From positions 164,993-228,992 of the forward strand of contig NZ_CANLRL010000008.1 of the NCBI RefSeq assembly GCF_947493595.1: a stretch of DNA of 64,000 nt, in the 5' to 3' direction. This DNA is from an uncultured Shimia sp. Its GTDB lineage: Bacteria; Pseudomonadota; Alphaproteobacteria; Rhodobacterales; Rhodobacteraceae. Made by a program: the position numbers and the translations under genes. Positions within the stretch are counted from its first letter, which is position 1; every line of letters starts with the position of its first letter. Positions 1 through 10,463 of this stretch are shown here, piece by piece. The notes below the pieces were generated by a model. That model was not told where the DNA came from, made no database searches, and saw only the letters and a program-made list of their open reading frames with translations.

Positions 1-365
1 TGATCATCCGACTGCAACCGGACGAAGGCATCACATTGCGCACAACCATCAAAGAACCCGGTCCCGGGGGTATGCGTCTCACTGAAGTTGACATGGACAT
101 GTCCTTTGCGGACGCCTTGGGCGACAGCCTAATGTCGCAAGACGCCTATGAGCGCTTGATCATGGATGTGATCCGAGGTGATCAAACGCTGTTTATGCGC
201 GGCGATGAGGTTGAGGCCGCTTGGGCCTGGGCAGATCCTTTAATTGCGGCTTGGGAAGAGGCAAATCAGCGCCCTGTCCCATATGATCCTGGCAGTTCCG
301 GTCCTGAAGAAGCCCTTATGCTGATGCATCGAGGTGGGCGGCGCTGGCGCCCCATCGGCGACTAA
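1..365 (+). CDS. zwf: Glucose-6-phosphate 1-dehydrogenase, C-terminal part (5' end outside window)
   Basis: The frame is open from the window edge (first full codon at base 3) and gives about 120 C-terminal residues of glucose-6-phosphate dehydrogenase, beginning IIRLQPDEGI and ending with the family's closing segment (AAWAWADPLIAAWE, then RRWRPIGD). The enzyme oxidises glucose 6-phosphate to 6-phosphogluconolactone in the cytosol with NAD(P)+. It lies 37 bases before edd on the same strand, so it feeds the Entner-Doudoroff pair that follows. No pgl lies between zwf and edd. The catalytic domain is outside the window, so only family membership and position can be judged. Confidence 0.93.
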   Translation, partial: IIRLQPDEGITLRTTIKEPGPGGMRLTEVDMDMSFADALGDSLMSQDAYERLIMDVIRGDQTLFMRGDEVEAAWAWADPLIAAWEEANQRPVPYDPGSSGPEEALMLMHRGGRRWRPIGD

Positions 366-402
366 GTCTCACCCCACTCCCTTACTAGGAAGGATGGTCC
401 CC

Positions 403-2211
403 ATGCCACTCCACCCAACCGTCGAAAAAATCACTGAACGCATCATCACGCGTTCCAAACCACATCGTGACAGTTATCTGGAGCGCATGGCGCAGGCGGC
501 CAACAAGGGGCCTGCGCGGGCGCATCTGAGCTGTTCCGGACAGGCACATGCATATGCAGGTGCAGGTGGCGATCAATCCGCTTTGGCCAAGGGATCAGCG
601 GGCAACCTCGGCATTGTGACCGCCTACAACGATATGCTGTCCGCCCACCAACCGTTTGAGCGCTACCCGTCCCTGTTGCGCGATGCCGCGCGGGCAGCGG
701 GCGGCACAGCACAAGTTGCAGGTGGCGTGCCTGCAATGTGCGATGGTGTGACACAAGGCGAAGCGGGCATGGAGCTATCGCTGTTTTCGCGAGACGTGAT
801 TGCTTTGGCTGCGGGTGTAGCACTCAGCCACAACACCTTTGACGCCTCTGTCTACCTGGGTGTCTGCGATAAAATTGTGCCTGGCCTCGTAATCGCCGCC
901 CAAAGCTTCGGCCATCTCCCAGCAGTCTTCCTACCCGCGGGCCCAATGGCCACAGGCATTTCCAACGACGAAAAAGCCAAGGTTCGCCAACGCTTTGCCG
1001 CCGGAGAAGCGGACCGCGCGGAACTGATGGCCTCGGAAATGGCCGCCTATCACGGACCTGGCACCTGTACCTTCTACGGCACAGCCAACACCAACCAGAT
1101 GTTGATGGAGTTCATGGGGCTGCATTTGCCCGGCTCTAGCTTTGTCTCGCCAAATACGGATCTACGCGATGCGCTGACCGAAGAAGGCGCGCGCCGTGCT
1201 TTGTCCTTGTCCGCTCTGGGCAACAACTACACGCCAACGTGCGACATCCTTGATGAGAAAGCCTTTGTGAACGGCATCATCGGCCTGAACGCCACAGGTG
1301 GCTCGACCAACCTTCTAATCCACCTGATTGCCATGGCGCGCGCTGGCGGCATTGTGTTGACCTGGGAAGACTTTGCGGAGCTGTCCGACATCACACCGCT
1401 CTTGGCGCGGGTGTACCCGAACGGCTTGGCAGACGTGAACCACTTCCACGCCGCCGGAGGCCTTGGATATATGATTGGCGAGCTTCTGTCGGCAAACCTT
1501 TTGCATCCGGACACCAAAACAGTGGCCGGTGAAGGGCTGGAAAACTACACCCACGAACCCAAGCTTATCGACGGCGCCTTGTCCTGGCAGCCGGGCACCA
1601 AAACTTCGCTCAACGACAAAATTGTACGCCCGGCAACAGACCCGTTCCAGCCAACCGGTGGTCTTGCTCGCCTGTCTGGCAACCTTGGCATGTCGGTCAT
1701 GAAAATTTCGGCCGTGGCTCCGGAGCACCGGTTCGTTGAGGCTCCTGCGCGCGTCTTTCATGATCAGGACGAGGTCAAAGCGGCCTTTCAAGCCGGCGAG
1801 CTTACCACAGACACTGTCATTGTGGTGCGGTTCCAAGGCCCCAAAGCGAACGGCATGCCGGAGTTGCACAGCTTGACGCCATTGATGTCAATCATGCAGG
1901 GCAAGGGGCTCAAGGTTGCCTTTGTCACCGACGGGCGTATGTCGGGCGCATCCGGCAAAATCCCCTCGGCAATCCATGTCTCTCCTGAGGCGCTGGACGG
2001 CGGCCCAATTGCCAAACTCCACGATGGCGACTTGGTCCGCGTGGATGCCGAGGCCGGAACACTGGAAGTCTTGGCCGACGATTTTGATGGTCGCCCGCTG
2101 GCGACTGCAGACCTATCGTCTTATCAACACGGCACTGGGCGCGAACTCTTTGCCGCCTTCCGCAATGCTGTGGGGCCAGCCGCCACCGGCGCATCCATTT
2201 TTGAAGGATAA
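403..2211 (+). CDS. edd: Phosphogluconate dehydratase (Entner-Doudoroff)
   Basis: 602 residues, the same length class as E. coli Edd (603). It dehydrates 6-phosphogluconate to 2-keto-3-deoxy-6-phosphogluconate and belongs to the IlvD/Edd Fe-S dehydratases. Visible family motifs are YNDMLSAHQP, MCDGVTQGEAGMELSL, GVCDKIVPG and GPGTCTFYGTANTNQ; the last two hold the cysteines expected to bind the cluster. GPKANGMPELH and DGRMSGASGK near the C-terminus are also typical. An AGGAAGG ribosome site at 387-393 places the start at ATG 403 rather than the upstream in-frame ATGs at 334 and 394. It is followed after 6 bases by eda, so the two are surely one transcript. Confidence 0.97.
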   Translation: MPLHPTVEKITERIITRSKPHRDSYLERMAQAANKGPARAHLSCSGQAHAYAGAGGDQSALAKGSAGNLGIVTAYNDMLSAHQPFERYPSLLRDAARAAGGTAQVAGGVPAMCDGVTQGEAGMELSLFSRDVIALAAGVALSHNTFDASVYLGVCDKIVPGLVIAAQSFGHLPAVFLPAGPMATGISNDEKAKVRQRFAAGEADRAELMASEMAAYHGPGTCTFYGTANTNQMLMEFMGLHLPGSSFVSPNTDLRDALTEEGARRALSLSALGNNYTPTCDILDEKAFVNGIIGLNATGGSTNLLIHLIAMARAGGIVLTWEDFAELSDITPLLARVYPNGLADVNHFHAAGGLGYMIGELLSANLLHPDTKTVAGEGLENYTHEPKLIDGALSWQPGTKTSLNDKIVRPATDPFQPTGGLARLSGNLGMSVMKISAVAPEHRFVEAPARVFHDQDEVKAAFQAGELTTDTVIVVRFQGPKANGMPELHSLTPLMSIMQGKGLKVAFVTDGRMSGASGKIPSAIHVSPEALDGGPIAKLHDGDLVRVDAEAGTLEVLADDFDGRPLATADLSSYQHGTGRELFAAFRNAVGPAATGASIFEG

Positions 2212-2217
2212 ATTTCG

Positions 2218-2865
2218 ATGTCTATCACTCCCCAAGAAGCCAGCGCTCAGGCGCGGAAGATCTGCAACGCCGCTCCCATTGTTCCGGTACTGGTGGTCGA
2301 AGATGTCGCCCATGCTAAGCCTCTCGCAGAAGCCTTGGTTGCAGGTGGCCTTCCAGCGCTGGAAGTCACGCTGCGTACACCGGCAGCACTGGATGTAATC
2401 CGCGCTATGGCTGACGTACCCGGCGGTGTGGTTGGTGCAGGCACATTGCTGACACCTGACGACGTCAAAGCCGCAAAAGATGCGGGCGCCACCTTCGGCG
2501 TGTCTCCGGGGGCAACCGACACGTTGTTGGCTGCTTGTGAGGCAGAGGGGCTGCCCCTCCTACCTGGGGCCGCCTCCGCGTCTGAAGCCATGGCGCTACT
2601 TGAGCGTGGCTACAACATGCTCAAGTTTTTCCCTGCTGAAGCTGCGGGCGGTGCTAAATTCCTTGGGTCACTGGCAAGCCCTCTCCCCCAAATCAGCTTC
2701 TGCCCCACCGGTGGCGTAAACCCTCAAAACGCCACAGACTACCTATCACTGGCCAATGTGGTCTGCGCAGGCGGCAGTTGGGTCGCCCCGTCTAAATTGG
2801 TCAAGCAGGGCGCATGGGATCAAATCGAAGTCCTCGCGCGCGACGCCTCCAAGCTGCCACGCTAA
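2218..2865 (+). CDS. eda: KHG/KDPG aldolase
   Basis: 215 residues, normal for the class I KDPG aldolases. It cleaves 2-keto-3-deoxy-6-phosphogluconate to pyruvate and glyceraldehyde 3-phosphate. The catalytic base motif LEVTLRT (Glu), the Schiff-base lysine in MLKFFPAE and the phosphate-binding PTGGV are all present in the right order. The gene starts 6 bases after edd and completes the zwf-edd-eda module. Its stop is one base from the stop of the convergent MATE gene, leaving no room for a separate terminator between them. Confidence 0.97.
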   Translation: MSITPQEASAQARKICNAAPIVPVLVVEDVAHAKPLAEALVAGGLPALEVTLRTPAALDVIRAMADVPGGVVGAGTLLTPDDVKAAKDAGATFGVSPGATDTLLAACEAEGLPLLPGAASASEAMALLERGYNMLKFFPAEAAGGAKFLGSLASPLPQISFCPTGGVNPQNATDYLSLANVVCAGGSWVAPSKLVKQGAWDQIEVLARDASKLPR

Positions 2866-2866
2866 C

Positions 2867-4255
2867 TCACCAATTTCGGCGTCCGCTAATGTGATGCAGC
2901 GTGCTTTCTTCTGCAAACGGATCAACCGGTTCAGGACGACTGAGCCGGTTGATTGTTTTTATGGCCATGGCCAATCCCACTGCCGCAAACAATGCCCCGC
3001 CGATGGCTTGCCCCATCAACACGCCTGACGCGCCCCAGTAGAGACCGCCAACAATCACAAACGGATAGGTGCCCAGCGTGTGCCGTCCCCAGTTCACATA
3101 AGTCGAAAAAATGGGGTGACCGAGGTTGTTGAAACAGGCGTTGCACACAAAAATCACGCCGTTGAAGAACTGCAGCAGCGCCAGCGGCCCACAGAACAGA
3201 TAGATCAAAGCACGCATCTCGCCGTCGGCTTCAAACAGATCAGCAATCAGGCCCCGCGCAACAAACAGGATGAGTGCCGCCAATAGCGTGTAAGCCAGTA
3301 AGAACTGCAAGCCCGCTTTCAACGTTCCACGCACACGATCAAAAAGCGCTGCTCCGAAATTTTGCCCCACGATCGGGCCAATGGCGCCAGAAAGCGCAAA
3401 CACAACCGCGAAGGCCACAGGCATCAACCGACCAATCACTGCCATAGCCGCCACGGCATCCGTGCCGTAACGTGCCATTTCTCGAGTCACAATCGCCGTC
3501 CCAACTGGTGAGGCGACATTGGTCAAAATCGCTGGCCCAGCAATGGCACTGATCGCTTTGGCATCTCTCTGCACAATGCCCGCCGATGGCGCTGCAAAGC
3601 CCTGATGGATCCGGACAACACACAGAACGGCGTAAGCGCACATAACAGCGCGCGCGATGACCGAAGCATAAGCGGCACCGTCCAAGCCCAGCCCGAAGCC
3701 AAAGATAAGCAAAGGATCCAACGCGGCATTCACGGCCCCGCCAAATACGGTCCCCATCATCGACCGCCGAGCGTCTCCATGCGCCCGCAGCACTGCCATG
3801 CTTACCATAGCAAGCGACATCACCGGCATGGTGGGCATCACAATTCCAACGTAGCGCTTGGCCAAATCCAAAGTGTCTCCCTCAGCGCCCAACCACGTCA
3901 GGATTGGATCAAGATACACAAATACCACAGCTGGAATTACCAGGCCGATCAAGATCCCCAAGAGTGCCACCGACGTCGCATATTCCCTCGCTCGGGCCAC
4001 CTGATCTGCTCCAATGGCGCGCGCAACCAACGACCCTGCGGAGATCGACAAACCAATGTTGATCGCATTGGTGAAGAACAGCAGCGTGCCAGCATAGCCC
4101 ACAGCCGCGGCCAAGGCTTTGTTGCCCAGCATCGAGATGAAGATCATATCAACAAAATCGACAGCAAAAATAGCCATCAAACCCACCGACGATGTCAATG
4201 ACATCACGGCTACATGGCGCATCAACGCACCTTGCAAGAACACTGCTTTGGCCAT
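2867..4255 (-). CDS. MATE family multidrug/toxin efflux transporter
   Basis: 462 residues from the chosen start (MAKAVFLQGALMRHV); 16 further residues are possible upstream to 4303. About twelve hydrophobic segments run through the protein in two similar halves, and the family pattern PVMSLAMVSMAVLRAHGD is visible in the first half. MATE proteins export cationic compounds across the inner membrane in exchange for Na+ or H+. The substrate cannot be read from sequence. The gene stands alone between eda (convergent) and the nqr operon (same strand). A Na+-coupled mode would fit with a neighbouring Na+ pump, but that is only inference. Confidence 0.9.
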   Translation of the reverse strand: MAKAVFLQGALMRHVAVMSLTSSVGLMAIFAVDFVDMIFISMLGNKALAAAVGYAGTLLFFTNAINIGLSISAGSLVARAIGADQVARAREYATSVALLGILIGLVIPAVVFVYLDPILTWLGAEGDTLDLAKRYVGIVMPTMPVMSLAMVSMAVLRAHGDARRSMMGTVFGGAVNAALDPLLIFGFGLGLDGAAYASVIARAVMCAYAVLCVVRIHQGFAAPSAGIVQRDAKAISAIAGPAILTNVASPVGTAIVTREMARYGTDAVAAMAVIGRLMPVAFAVVFALSGAIGPIVGQNFGAALFDRVRGTLKAGLQFLLAYTLLAALILFVARGLIADLFEADGEMRALIYLFCGPLALLQFFNGVIFVCNACFNNLGHPIFSTYVNWGRHTLGTYPFVIVGGLYWGASGVLMGQAIGGALFAAVGLAMAIKTINRLSRPEPVDPFAEESTLHHISGRRNW

Positions 4256-4346
4256 CAGGTTACCTGTTCGCTTCTTGGTTTCCAGAGGCGGGCACCCTGC
4301 CACCTCGGCACTGCGAGGCCAACCAGATTGTTTTGCAACGCAACAG

Positions 4347-4372
4347 AAAACGCCGCCCCAAAAGAGCGGCGT
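4347..4372 (-). terminator. Rho-independent terminator of the nqr operon
   Basis: On the minus strand ACGCCGC (4366-4372) pairs with GCGGCGT (4350-4356) across a 9-base loop, and the right arm runs into TTTTC. It lies just after the nqrF stop at 4395. Confidence 0.75.
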
Positions 4373-4394
4373 CTCATATTCTTAGTCTTTTTGC

Positions 4395-5618
4395 TTAACC
4401 GCCGAAGTCATCCAGCATGATGTCTTCACGGTCGACACCCAGATCAAGCAACATGTTGATTACAGACTGGTTCATGATGGGAGGACCGCACATGTAGTAT
4501 TCGCAGTCTTCTGGGGCTGGGTGGTTCTTGAGGTATTCCTCAAACAGCACGTTGTGGATAAAGCCGGTGTAGCCGCCCCAATCATCTTCTGGAAGGGCAT
4601 CGGACAGAGCCACGTGCCAGTCGAAGTTGTCAAACTCCGCCGCCAATCCGTCAAAGTCCTCAACAAAGAACATCTCACGCTTGGAGCGCGCACCGTACCA
4701 GAAAGAGATCTTTCGATCGCGGTTCTGCAGACGCTTAAGCTGGTCAAAGATGTGCGAGCGCATCGGCGCCATACCAGCACCACCGCCAATGAAGACCATT
4801 TCTTTGTTGGTGTCGCGGGCAAAGAATTCACCAAACGGACCGGAGATCGTCACCTTATCACCTGGCTTCAGGTTAAAGATGTAGGACGACATTTGGCCGG
4901 GTGGAATACCCTGGCTGCCCGGAGGAGGAGAGGCCACACGCACGTTCAGCATGATCAGGCCCTTTTCATCCGGATAGTTCGCCATGGAGTATGCGCGTTC
5001 GACCGGTTCAGAGACCGAAGACTCAAACTGCCACAGATTAAACTTGTCCCAGTCCTCTTTGTACTCTTCCTCAATCGCGAAGTCCTTGTAGCTCAATTTG
5101 TGAGCAGGCGCTTCAATCTGGATGTAACCACCAGCGCGGAAGTTCACGTCCTCACCTTCGGGCAGTTCCAGAACAAGGTTCTTAATGAAGGTTGCTACGT
5201 TTTCGTTGGAGCGCACAGTACACTCCCACTTTTTCACGCCGAACACCTCTTCAGGCACTTCGATGTCCATGTCCTGCTTCACTGCCACCTGACAAGACAG
5301 GCGGTCACCGCAAGCCGCTTCACGCTTGGTGATGTGGCTTTCTTCTGTTGGCAGGATTGACCCACCTCCGGAATGCACACGCACCTTACACTGCGCACAG
5401 GTACCACCACCGCCACAAGCAGACGGGACGAACAGTTTCTGCTCCGCCAAGGTTTGCAACAGCTTGCCACCAGCTGGCACCGAAATTGTCTTCTCACCGT
5501 TGATGGTAATTTCGACGTTGCCCGTGCTCACCAGTCGGGACCGCGCCACCAAAATGATGGTCACCAGCGCCAGAACGATTAGGGTGAAGAGAACGACACC
5601 TAGAGTAAATGTTTCCAT
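4395..5618 (-). CDS. nqrF: Na+-translocating NADH:quinone reductase subunit F
   Basis: 407 residues, the usual NqrF length. It is the NADH entry subunit: an N-terminal membrane helix (residues 1-25), a 2Fe-2S ferredoxin domain with the cysteine pattern [10 protein letters not shown], then an FAD/NAD reductase module with RAYSMANYP (flavin), [11 protein letters not shown] (nucleotide) and YYMCGPPIM near the C-terminus. It passes electrons from NADH to the rest of the Nqr complex in the inner membrane. It is the last gene of nqrABCDEF, 12 bases after nqrE, and is followed by a hairpin terminator. Confidence 0.97.
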   Translation of the reverse strand: METFTLGVVLFTLIVLALVTIILVARSRLVSTGNVEITINGEKTISVPAGGKLLQTLAEQKLFVPSACGGGGTCAQCKVRVHSGGGSILPTEESHITKREAACGDRLSCQVAVKQDMDIEVPEEVFGVKKWECTVRSNENVATFIKNLVLELPEGEDVNFRAGGYIQIEAPAHKLSYKDFAIEEEYKEDWDKFNLWQFESSVSEPVERAYSMANYPDEKGLIMLNVRVASPPPGSQGIPPGQMSSYIFNLKPGDKVTISGPFGEFFARDTNKEMVFIGGGAGMAPMRSHIFDQLKRLQNRDRKISFWYGARSKREMFFVEDFDGLAAEFDNFDWHVALSDALPEDDWGGYTGFIHNVLFEEYLKNHPAPEDCEYYMCGPPIMNQSVINMLLDLGVDREDIMLDDFGG

Positions 5619-5630
5619 CTCGCCTACCCC

Positions 5631-6239
5631 TTAGAGTTTCACGCCGGAGAAGGACATGAAGGCCAAAGCCATCAGACCCGCGGTGATAAAGGTGATGCCT
5701 AGGCCCTGAAGACCATCGGGAATGTCGGAATACTTGAGCTTCTCGCGCACACCGGCCATTGCGGTGATTGCCAGCGCCCAACCAAAGCCGGAGCTAAGAC
5801 CATAGGTCACGCTTTCCGCGATGTTGTAGTCACGTTCCACCATAAACAGAGAGCCACCCAGGATGGCGCAGTTCACTGTGATCAGCGGCAAGAACACACC
5901 CAGCGCATTGTAGAGCGGCGGGAAGAACTTATCGAGGACCATCTCAAGGATCTGAACCATCGCCGCAATCACGCCGATGTAGCAAATCAGGCCAAGGAAG
6001 GTCAGATCCACATTCGGGAAGCCTGCCCATGCCAGCGCACCAGGCGCCAACAGGTAGGTCAGAAGCAGGTTGTTGGTCGGAACCGTAATGGCCTGTACCA
6101 GCATCACAGAAATGCCCAGACCAAGCGCGGTCGAGATCTTCTTGGACACGGCAATGAAGGTGCACATGCCGAGGAAGAAGGAGAGCGCAAGGTTCTCAAC
6201 AAAGACGGCCTTTACGGCTAGAGAGAGAAGCCCTTCCAT
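5631..6239 (-). CDS. nqrE: Na+-translocating NADH:quinone reductase subunit E
   Basis: 202 residues, six predicted membrane helices, beginning [19 protein letters not shown], as in the NqrE/RnfA family. NqrD and NqrE form a pseudo-symmetric pair that holds an iron centre between them in the membrane and takes part in electron transfer coupled to Na+ export. The conserved cysteine region is visible in [13 protein letters not shown]. The start codon overlaps the stop of nqrD by one base (TAATG), so the two are translationally coupled. Confidence 0.96.
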   Translation of the reverse strand: MEGLLSLAVKAVFVENLALSFFLGMCTFIAVSKKISTALGLGISVMLVQAITVPTNNLLLTYLLAPGALAWAGFPNVDLTFLGLICYIGVIAAMVQILEMVLDKFFPPLYNALGVFLPLITVNCAILGGSLFMVERDYNIAESVTYGLSSGFGWALAITAMAGVREKLKYSDIPDGLQGLGITFITAGLMALAFMSFSGVKL

Positions 6240-6892
6240 TAGTGGCCCTCCACAACTTGAATTTTGTATTCACGCTCTTCCACCTGCTCCGGTTTCCAGG
6301 CACGCACCGCCCAGATCAGCAAACCAATGATGAAGAACGCCGAGGGTGGCAGCAGCAGCATACCATTTGGCACGTACCAGCCACCGTTGTTCACGGTAGG
6401 CAAGATGGTGATGCCAAACAGGCTGCCTGCGCCAAACAGCTCTCGAATGAAGCCCACAACCAGCAGCAGCGCGCCGTAGCCAAGGCCGTTGCCGACACCA
6501 TCAATGAAGCTGTCGATTGGTGGGTTTTTCATTGCAAACGCTTCCGCGCGGCCCATCACGATACAGTTGGTGATGATCAGGCCCACAAACACCGACAACG
6601 TCTTGGAGACGTCATAGGCATAAGCTTTCAAAACCTGATCCACGATGATCACCAAAGACGCGATGATCACCATCTGCACGATAATCCGGATCGAGCCCGG
6701 GATTTGGTTGCGCAGCACCGAAATGAACATCGAACTGAAGCCAGTAACCGCCGTCACTGCGAGTGCCATAACAAAGGCAACTTGAAGCGAGGAGGTCACC
6801 GCCAGCGCAGAACAAATGCCCAACACTTGCAGCGTAATCGGGTTGTTGTCGACAAGCGGGTCGACCAGAAGGTCTCTTTTTGTCTGAGCCAT
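6239..6892 (-). CDS. nqrD: Na+-translocating NADH:quinone reductase subunit D
   Basis: 217 residues with six hydrophobic segments. It is the NqrD/RnfE partner of Nqr[21 protein letters not shown] opens the first helix region and [14 protein letters not shown] carries the conserved cysteine. It shares a one-base TGATG overlap with the nqrC stop upstream and a similar overlap with nqrE downstream. Assignment rests on family motifs and the complete nqrABCDEF order. Confidence 0.96.
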   Translation of the reverse strand: MAQTKRDLLVDPLVDNNPITLQVLGICSALAVTSSLQVAFVMALAVTAVTGFSSMFISVLRNQIPGSIRIIVQMVIIASLVIIVDQVLKAYAYDVSKTLSVFVGLIITNCIVMGRAEAFAMKNPPIDSFIDGVGNGLGYGALLLVVGFIRELFGAGSLFGITILPTVNNGGWYVPNGMLLLPPSAFFIIGLLIWAVRAWKPEQVEEREYKIQVVEGH

Positions 6893-7701
6893 CAGATCTC
6901 TCCTGCTTTGAGGTTTTCAAGGAACGGGCCAAAGCCAGCTTCGCCCATCCAGAACCGCACAAGGTTGTCGACCCCAACAGACGTCAGCGTCGCACCAGCA
7001 AGCGCATCAACATGATAATCAGCACCGGCAGGCGGCACAGACTTGGCAACAGTGATCTGTAAGCTGCCGTCTTCATCAGCCAGTTTTTTACCACCCCACA
7101 GCGTTTTCCAACGCGGGTTGTCCACTTCGGCACCGAGGCCGGGCGTCTCACCGTGGTCGTAAAACTGTAGACCAAAGATGTCGTTGCCGTTTTCTTCAAG
7201 CGCGATGAAGCCGTAAAGCGTAGACCAAAGGCCATAACCATGGATCGGCAGGATCACCTTATCCAGAGATCCGTCATCATTGCGCAGCAAGTAGACCGTT
7301 GCGAATTTTGTCTGACGGCCAATGCCTGCCGGGTCGTCACTCAGACGCACGGATAGTTCAGGGTCAGCCGCCGCTGCGCGGTCATCAAAGGTTGCCGCGT
7401 CAAACGCGTCGGTGAAGGTGCCAGTTTCCAGCTCAACCACCTGAGGTTCAAACACGCTGAACCCTTCCAGCACGTCCATGCCCGGCTCAAAAAGACCAGC
7501 CACCTGAAGAACGTTGGCCTGTTTATCCTTGAGCTTATTTTGCTCCTGCAACGGGCGTAGCGCCACAGACACAGCAGACACAATCATCGAGGCCACAAGG
7601 CACAGGCTGACGGCGATGAAGACCGTCTTACCAACGCTATCTGGCGGAGCCGACAGAAAGCGCGCAATAGGCCCTTTGTTTTGATTGGAAGCGTCAGACA
7701 T
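6892..7701 (-). CDS. nqrC: Na+-translocating NADH:quinone reductase subunit C
   Basis: 269 residues from ATG 7701, with one N-terminal membrane helix ([20 protein letters not shown]) and a periplasmic FMN domain. The flavin-attachment region reads [10 protein letters not shown]; the family consensus is Dxx(S/T)GAT, with FMN linked to the final Thr, so the Ser/Thr before Gly is Ala here while the acceptor Thr is kept. ApbE, encoded divergently upstream of the operon, is the expected flavin transferase. The start overlaps the last 8 bases of nqrB. An in-frame start further upstream (7740) would lie inside nqrB and is less likely. Confidence 0.95.
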   Translation of the reverse strand: MSDASNQNKGPIARFLSAPPDSVGKTVFIAVSLCLVASMIVSAVSVALRPLQEQNKLKDKQANVLQVAGLFEPGMDVLEGFSVFEPQVVELETGTFTDAFDAATFDDRAAAADPELSVRLSDDPAGIGRQTKFATVYLLRNDDGSLDKVILPIHGYGLWSTLYGFIALEENGNDIFGLQFYDHGETPGLGAEVDNPRWKTLWGGKKLADEDGSLQITVAKSVPPAGADYHVDALAGATLTSVGVDNLVRFWMGEAGFGPFLENLKAGEI

Positions 7702-8893
7702 TACGACGGGCCCTCCGTTTGATATTTGCTTGCACAACAAAGTAATCGATCAGCGGTGCAAAGACGTTACCGAAGAGGATCGCGAGCATCATGCCTTCCG
7801 GGAAAGCTGGATTGATGACGCGGATCATGACAACCATGAACCCAATCAACGCCCCGTAGATGTAGCGGCCCATATTGGTGTGGGAGGCCGACACCGGCTC
7901 GGTGACCATGAACACCATGCCAAAGGCAAAGCCACCCACAACAAAATGCCAATACCATGGCATTGCGAACATTGGGTTGGTGTCGGAACCAATCACGTTA
8001 AGCAGCAAAGAGAAACCGATCATGCCAGCCATACAGCCGACCACAAGGCGCCAGTTGGCAATCTTGGTGATCAGTAGGAATGCGAGACCAATCAGACAAG
8101 CCAGTGCGGATACTTCGCCGATAGATCCTTGGACAGTCCCCACAAAGGAGTTCATCCAATTCATGCCGTTTGCGGCCAGTTCCTGGTAGCCCTGAGATGC
8201 GCCAATCGACAGCGCTGTCGCACCTGAGAAGCCATCAACAGGTGTCCAGATCGTGTCACCAGACATGTTTGCCGGGTATGCGAAATAGAGGAAGGCACGC
8301 CCTGTCAAAGCTGGGTTGAGGAAGTTTTTGCCGGTACCGCCAAAAACTTCTTTGCCAATCACAACACCAAAGCTGATGCCCAGCGCCACCTGCCACAATG
8401 GTGCAGCGGGGGGCATGATCAGTGCGAAGAGCATAGAGGTTACAAGGAAACCTTCGTTGACTTCGTGGCCACGTACTGTGGCAAACAGCACCTCCCAAAT
8501 ACCGCCAACAACCAGTGTGGTGATGTAGATGGGCAAGAAATACAGCAACCCATGTGCAAAGTTTGCCAGCGGGTTTGAGGCGTCAAAGCCTATGCCCAGC
8601 ATGGAGATGATCCACGCACGCCAACCGGATGGGTCGATTGTCTCGTAAGCCGAGTTGACCTGAAGACCGACGTTATACAGCCCCATGATGATACAGGGGA
8701 TGGTCGCGATCACGACGTAGGTCATGATCCGTTTCATGTCGACGTAAGACCGCGCGTGTGGCGCAGCCTTGGTCACGGTCTTTGGCGTATAGATGAAGCT
8801 CTCGACCATTTCATAGATCGGGAATAGTTTCTCGTATTTGCCGCCTTTTACAAAATGCGGCTCAATACGATCAAAGAAGTTGCGCAACCCCAT
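7694..8893 (-). CDS. nqrB: Na+-translocating NADH:quinone reductase subunit B
   Basis: 399 residues, about ten membrane helices. NqrB is the membrane core that carries a covalent FMN and riboflavin and is thought to hold the Na+ path. The flavin-attachment motif DGFSGAT fits the ApbE consensus exactly. The N-terminus [18 protein letters not shown] is typical. A GGGAGGG ribosome site precedes the ATG, which begins 2 bases after the nqrA stop. The 3' end overlaps nqrC. Confidence 0.97.
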   Translation of the reverse strand: MGLRNFFDRIEPHFVKGGKYEKLFPIYEMVESFIYTPKTVTKAAPHARSYVDMKRIMTYVVIATIPCIIMGLYNVGLQVNSAYETIDPSGWRAWIISMLGIGFDASNPLANFAHGLLYFLPIYITTLVVGGIWEVLFATVRGHEVNEGFLVTSMLFALIMPPAAPLWQVALGISFGVVIGKEVFGGTGKNFLNPALTGRAFLYFAYPANMSGDTIWTPVDGFSGATALSIGASQGYQELAANGMNWMNSFVGTVQGSIGEVSALACLIGLAFLLITKIANWRLVVGCMAGMIGFSLLLNVIGSDTNPMFAMPWYWHFVVGGFAFGMVFMVTEPVSASHTNMGRYIYGALIGFMVVMIRVINPAFPEGMMLAILFGNVFAPLIDYFVVQANIKRRARRNV

Positions 8894-8895
8894 GG

Positions 8896-10245
8896 TTAAC
8901 CCTCCCTCTCAATCTTGGTCAGGCTATCGCGGAGTGCTTCGCCATATTCATATTTTGCAGGACAGGAGAAACCAACAAGACCAAGGTCTTCTTCGTCCAG
9001 TTCCAGTACACCCAGCTTTTGCGCTTCGTCGGTGTCCATCACCAACAACGCCCGCAGCAGTTGTGTCGGCAGGAAGTCCTGTGGCATCAGCTCTTCGAAG
9101 GTCCCCAGTGGTACCATCGCACGACGGCCACCGTTCAAATTGGTGCTCAGGGGGTAAAGCTTCTTGGAAAAGGCGGAACCCAGAACCGGCAAAAGGCTGT
9201 ATTTCGACGGCATCGGCCGGATCCACCCCATTGGGATCTGTTTGTGATCCTCTTCCATGATGGTCACTTGACGCGCATAACGCCCCAGGAACGTCACCAC
9301 GTCTTCGCCAGCCTGACCGCTCAAAACCGAACCAGAAACCAAACGTACCGGAAGGTCAGAGGAAATCTCCCCATTGGTCAGTTCAAGCAGCGAAGCCCCT
9401 TCCACGGTACGCACCAAACGCGGATTATCGCAGAGAGGGCCGCTCAGAGCGATCACCCGGCTGGCGTCAATCTTGCCAGTCTCCAACAAGCGGCCAATGG
9501 CGATCACGTCTTGGTATCCAACGGTCCATACGGTTTTGGACGCCGACGGTGGCTCCAGGAAATGCATGTGCGTACCAGCCAAGCCCGCGGGATGCGGACC
9601 AGAGAAGGTCGCCACGGTCACGCCATCCGCGCTTGGCACATTGGCCCCCTGCGCATGGCAAAGATACGTCGCGCCGTCGGTCAACTTAGTAATTGCAGCC
9701 AAGCCTTGAGCGAAGGCATCTCCTGCATCAGCAATCACAACCGCAGGATCACCAGCCAAAGGCTCGGTATCCATCGCGTTCACATAGATCGCTGCCGCAG
9801 TTTCGTCTGGAGCAGGCACCTTCGAATAAGGCCGCGTGCGAAACGAAGTCCACAGACCTGCGGCACAAAGCCGCTCCACCAGACCCGCGCGGGTGGACAC
9901 GTCGCCCACAGCCGCAAAGTCTTTTGGTTCAGCCGCCGAAGAATCAACTTCGATTTCCACACTGAGCAAAACCCGCCGTGCGCCGCGATTGATCGCCTTC
10001 ACACGGCCAGACACGGGAGAGACGACTTTCACGTCCATTGTGTCCTTATGCGCAAGAAGTGGATCCCCTGCGGCCACCACATCTCCTTCTGATACGGAGA
10101 TACGCGGCTTCAGTCCTATATAGTCGCCTCCCAACACGGCCACGGTTTTCACCGGGGCAGCGTCGTGTATCTCTCCCGAAGCCGGCGCACCGGTGATCGG
10201 AAGATTCAGGCCTTTTTTGAGCGCAAAATGCTGCACGTCAATCAC
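8896..10245 (-). CDS. nqrA: Na+-translocating NADH:quinone reductase subunit A
   Basis: 449 residues, first gene of the nqr operon. NqrA is a soluble cytoplasmic subunit without a redox cofactor of its own and contributes to quinone binding. The sequence shows [13 protein letters not shown] at the N-terminus and [20 protein letters not shown], a barrel-sandwich-like segment. The start is GTG (10243-10245), preceded by GACGGGAT; an ATG two bases upstream is immediately followed by a stop. The 218 bases to apbE on the other strand hold the operon promoter. Confidence 0.96.
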   Translation of the reverse strand: MIDVQHFALKKGLNLPITGAPASGEIHDAAPVKTVAVLGGDYIGLKPRISVSEGDVVAAGDPLLAHKDTMDVKVVSPVSGRVKAINRGARRVLLSVEIEVDSSAAEPKDFAAVGDVSTRAGLVERLCAAGLWTSFRTRPYSKVPAPDETAAAIYVNAMDTEPLAGDPAVVIADAGDAFAQGLAAITKLTDGATYLCHAQGANVPSADGVTVATFSGPHPAGLAGTHMHFLEPPSASKTVWTVGYQDVIAIGRLLETGKIDASRVIALSGPLCDNPRLVRTVEGASLLELTNGEISSDLPVRLVSGSVLSGQAGEDVVTFLGRYARQVTIMEEDHKQIPMGWIRPMPSKYSLLPVLGSAFSKKLYPLSTNLNGGRRAMVPLGTFEELMPQDFLPTQLLRALLVMDTDEAQKLGVLELDEEDLGLVGFSCPAKYEYGEALRDSLTKIEREG

Positions 10246-10463
10246 ATCCCGTCGTTTCTGGTTCGTCTTCGATTTTCTGATCTGTCGCGCATGCCTATAC
10301 GCGTTCCACGCGTGCGCAACCAGCCCTTAAACTGCCACTTTTCTATTGTTTCTCCCCTTTGAGAGCAATAAAGATCGTCAGCAACAGCGCGGATGCTCCG
10401 CAGCCCTGATGATCTGGGCCGCGGCCCAGTTTTGTTGCCACAACTCACTGAGAATTTCCTAAA
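10246..10463. promoter_or_regulatory. Divergent nqrA/apbE intergenic region
   Basis: 218 bases separate the two divergent starts and should hold both promoters. Visible structure: an ACGCG-TTCCA-CGCGT inverted repeat at 10299-10313 and a perfect 16-base palindrome CTGGGCCGCGGCCCAG at 10414-10429 followed by TTTT, 35 bases before apbE. I cannot assign a regulator. Confidence 0.5.

Noticed and set aside
9019..10092. 357-codon open frame on the plus strand
   Set aside because: Antisense to nqrA; no family features.
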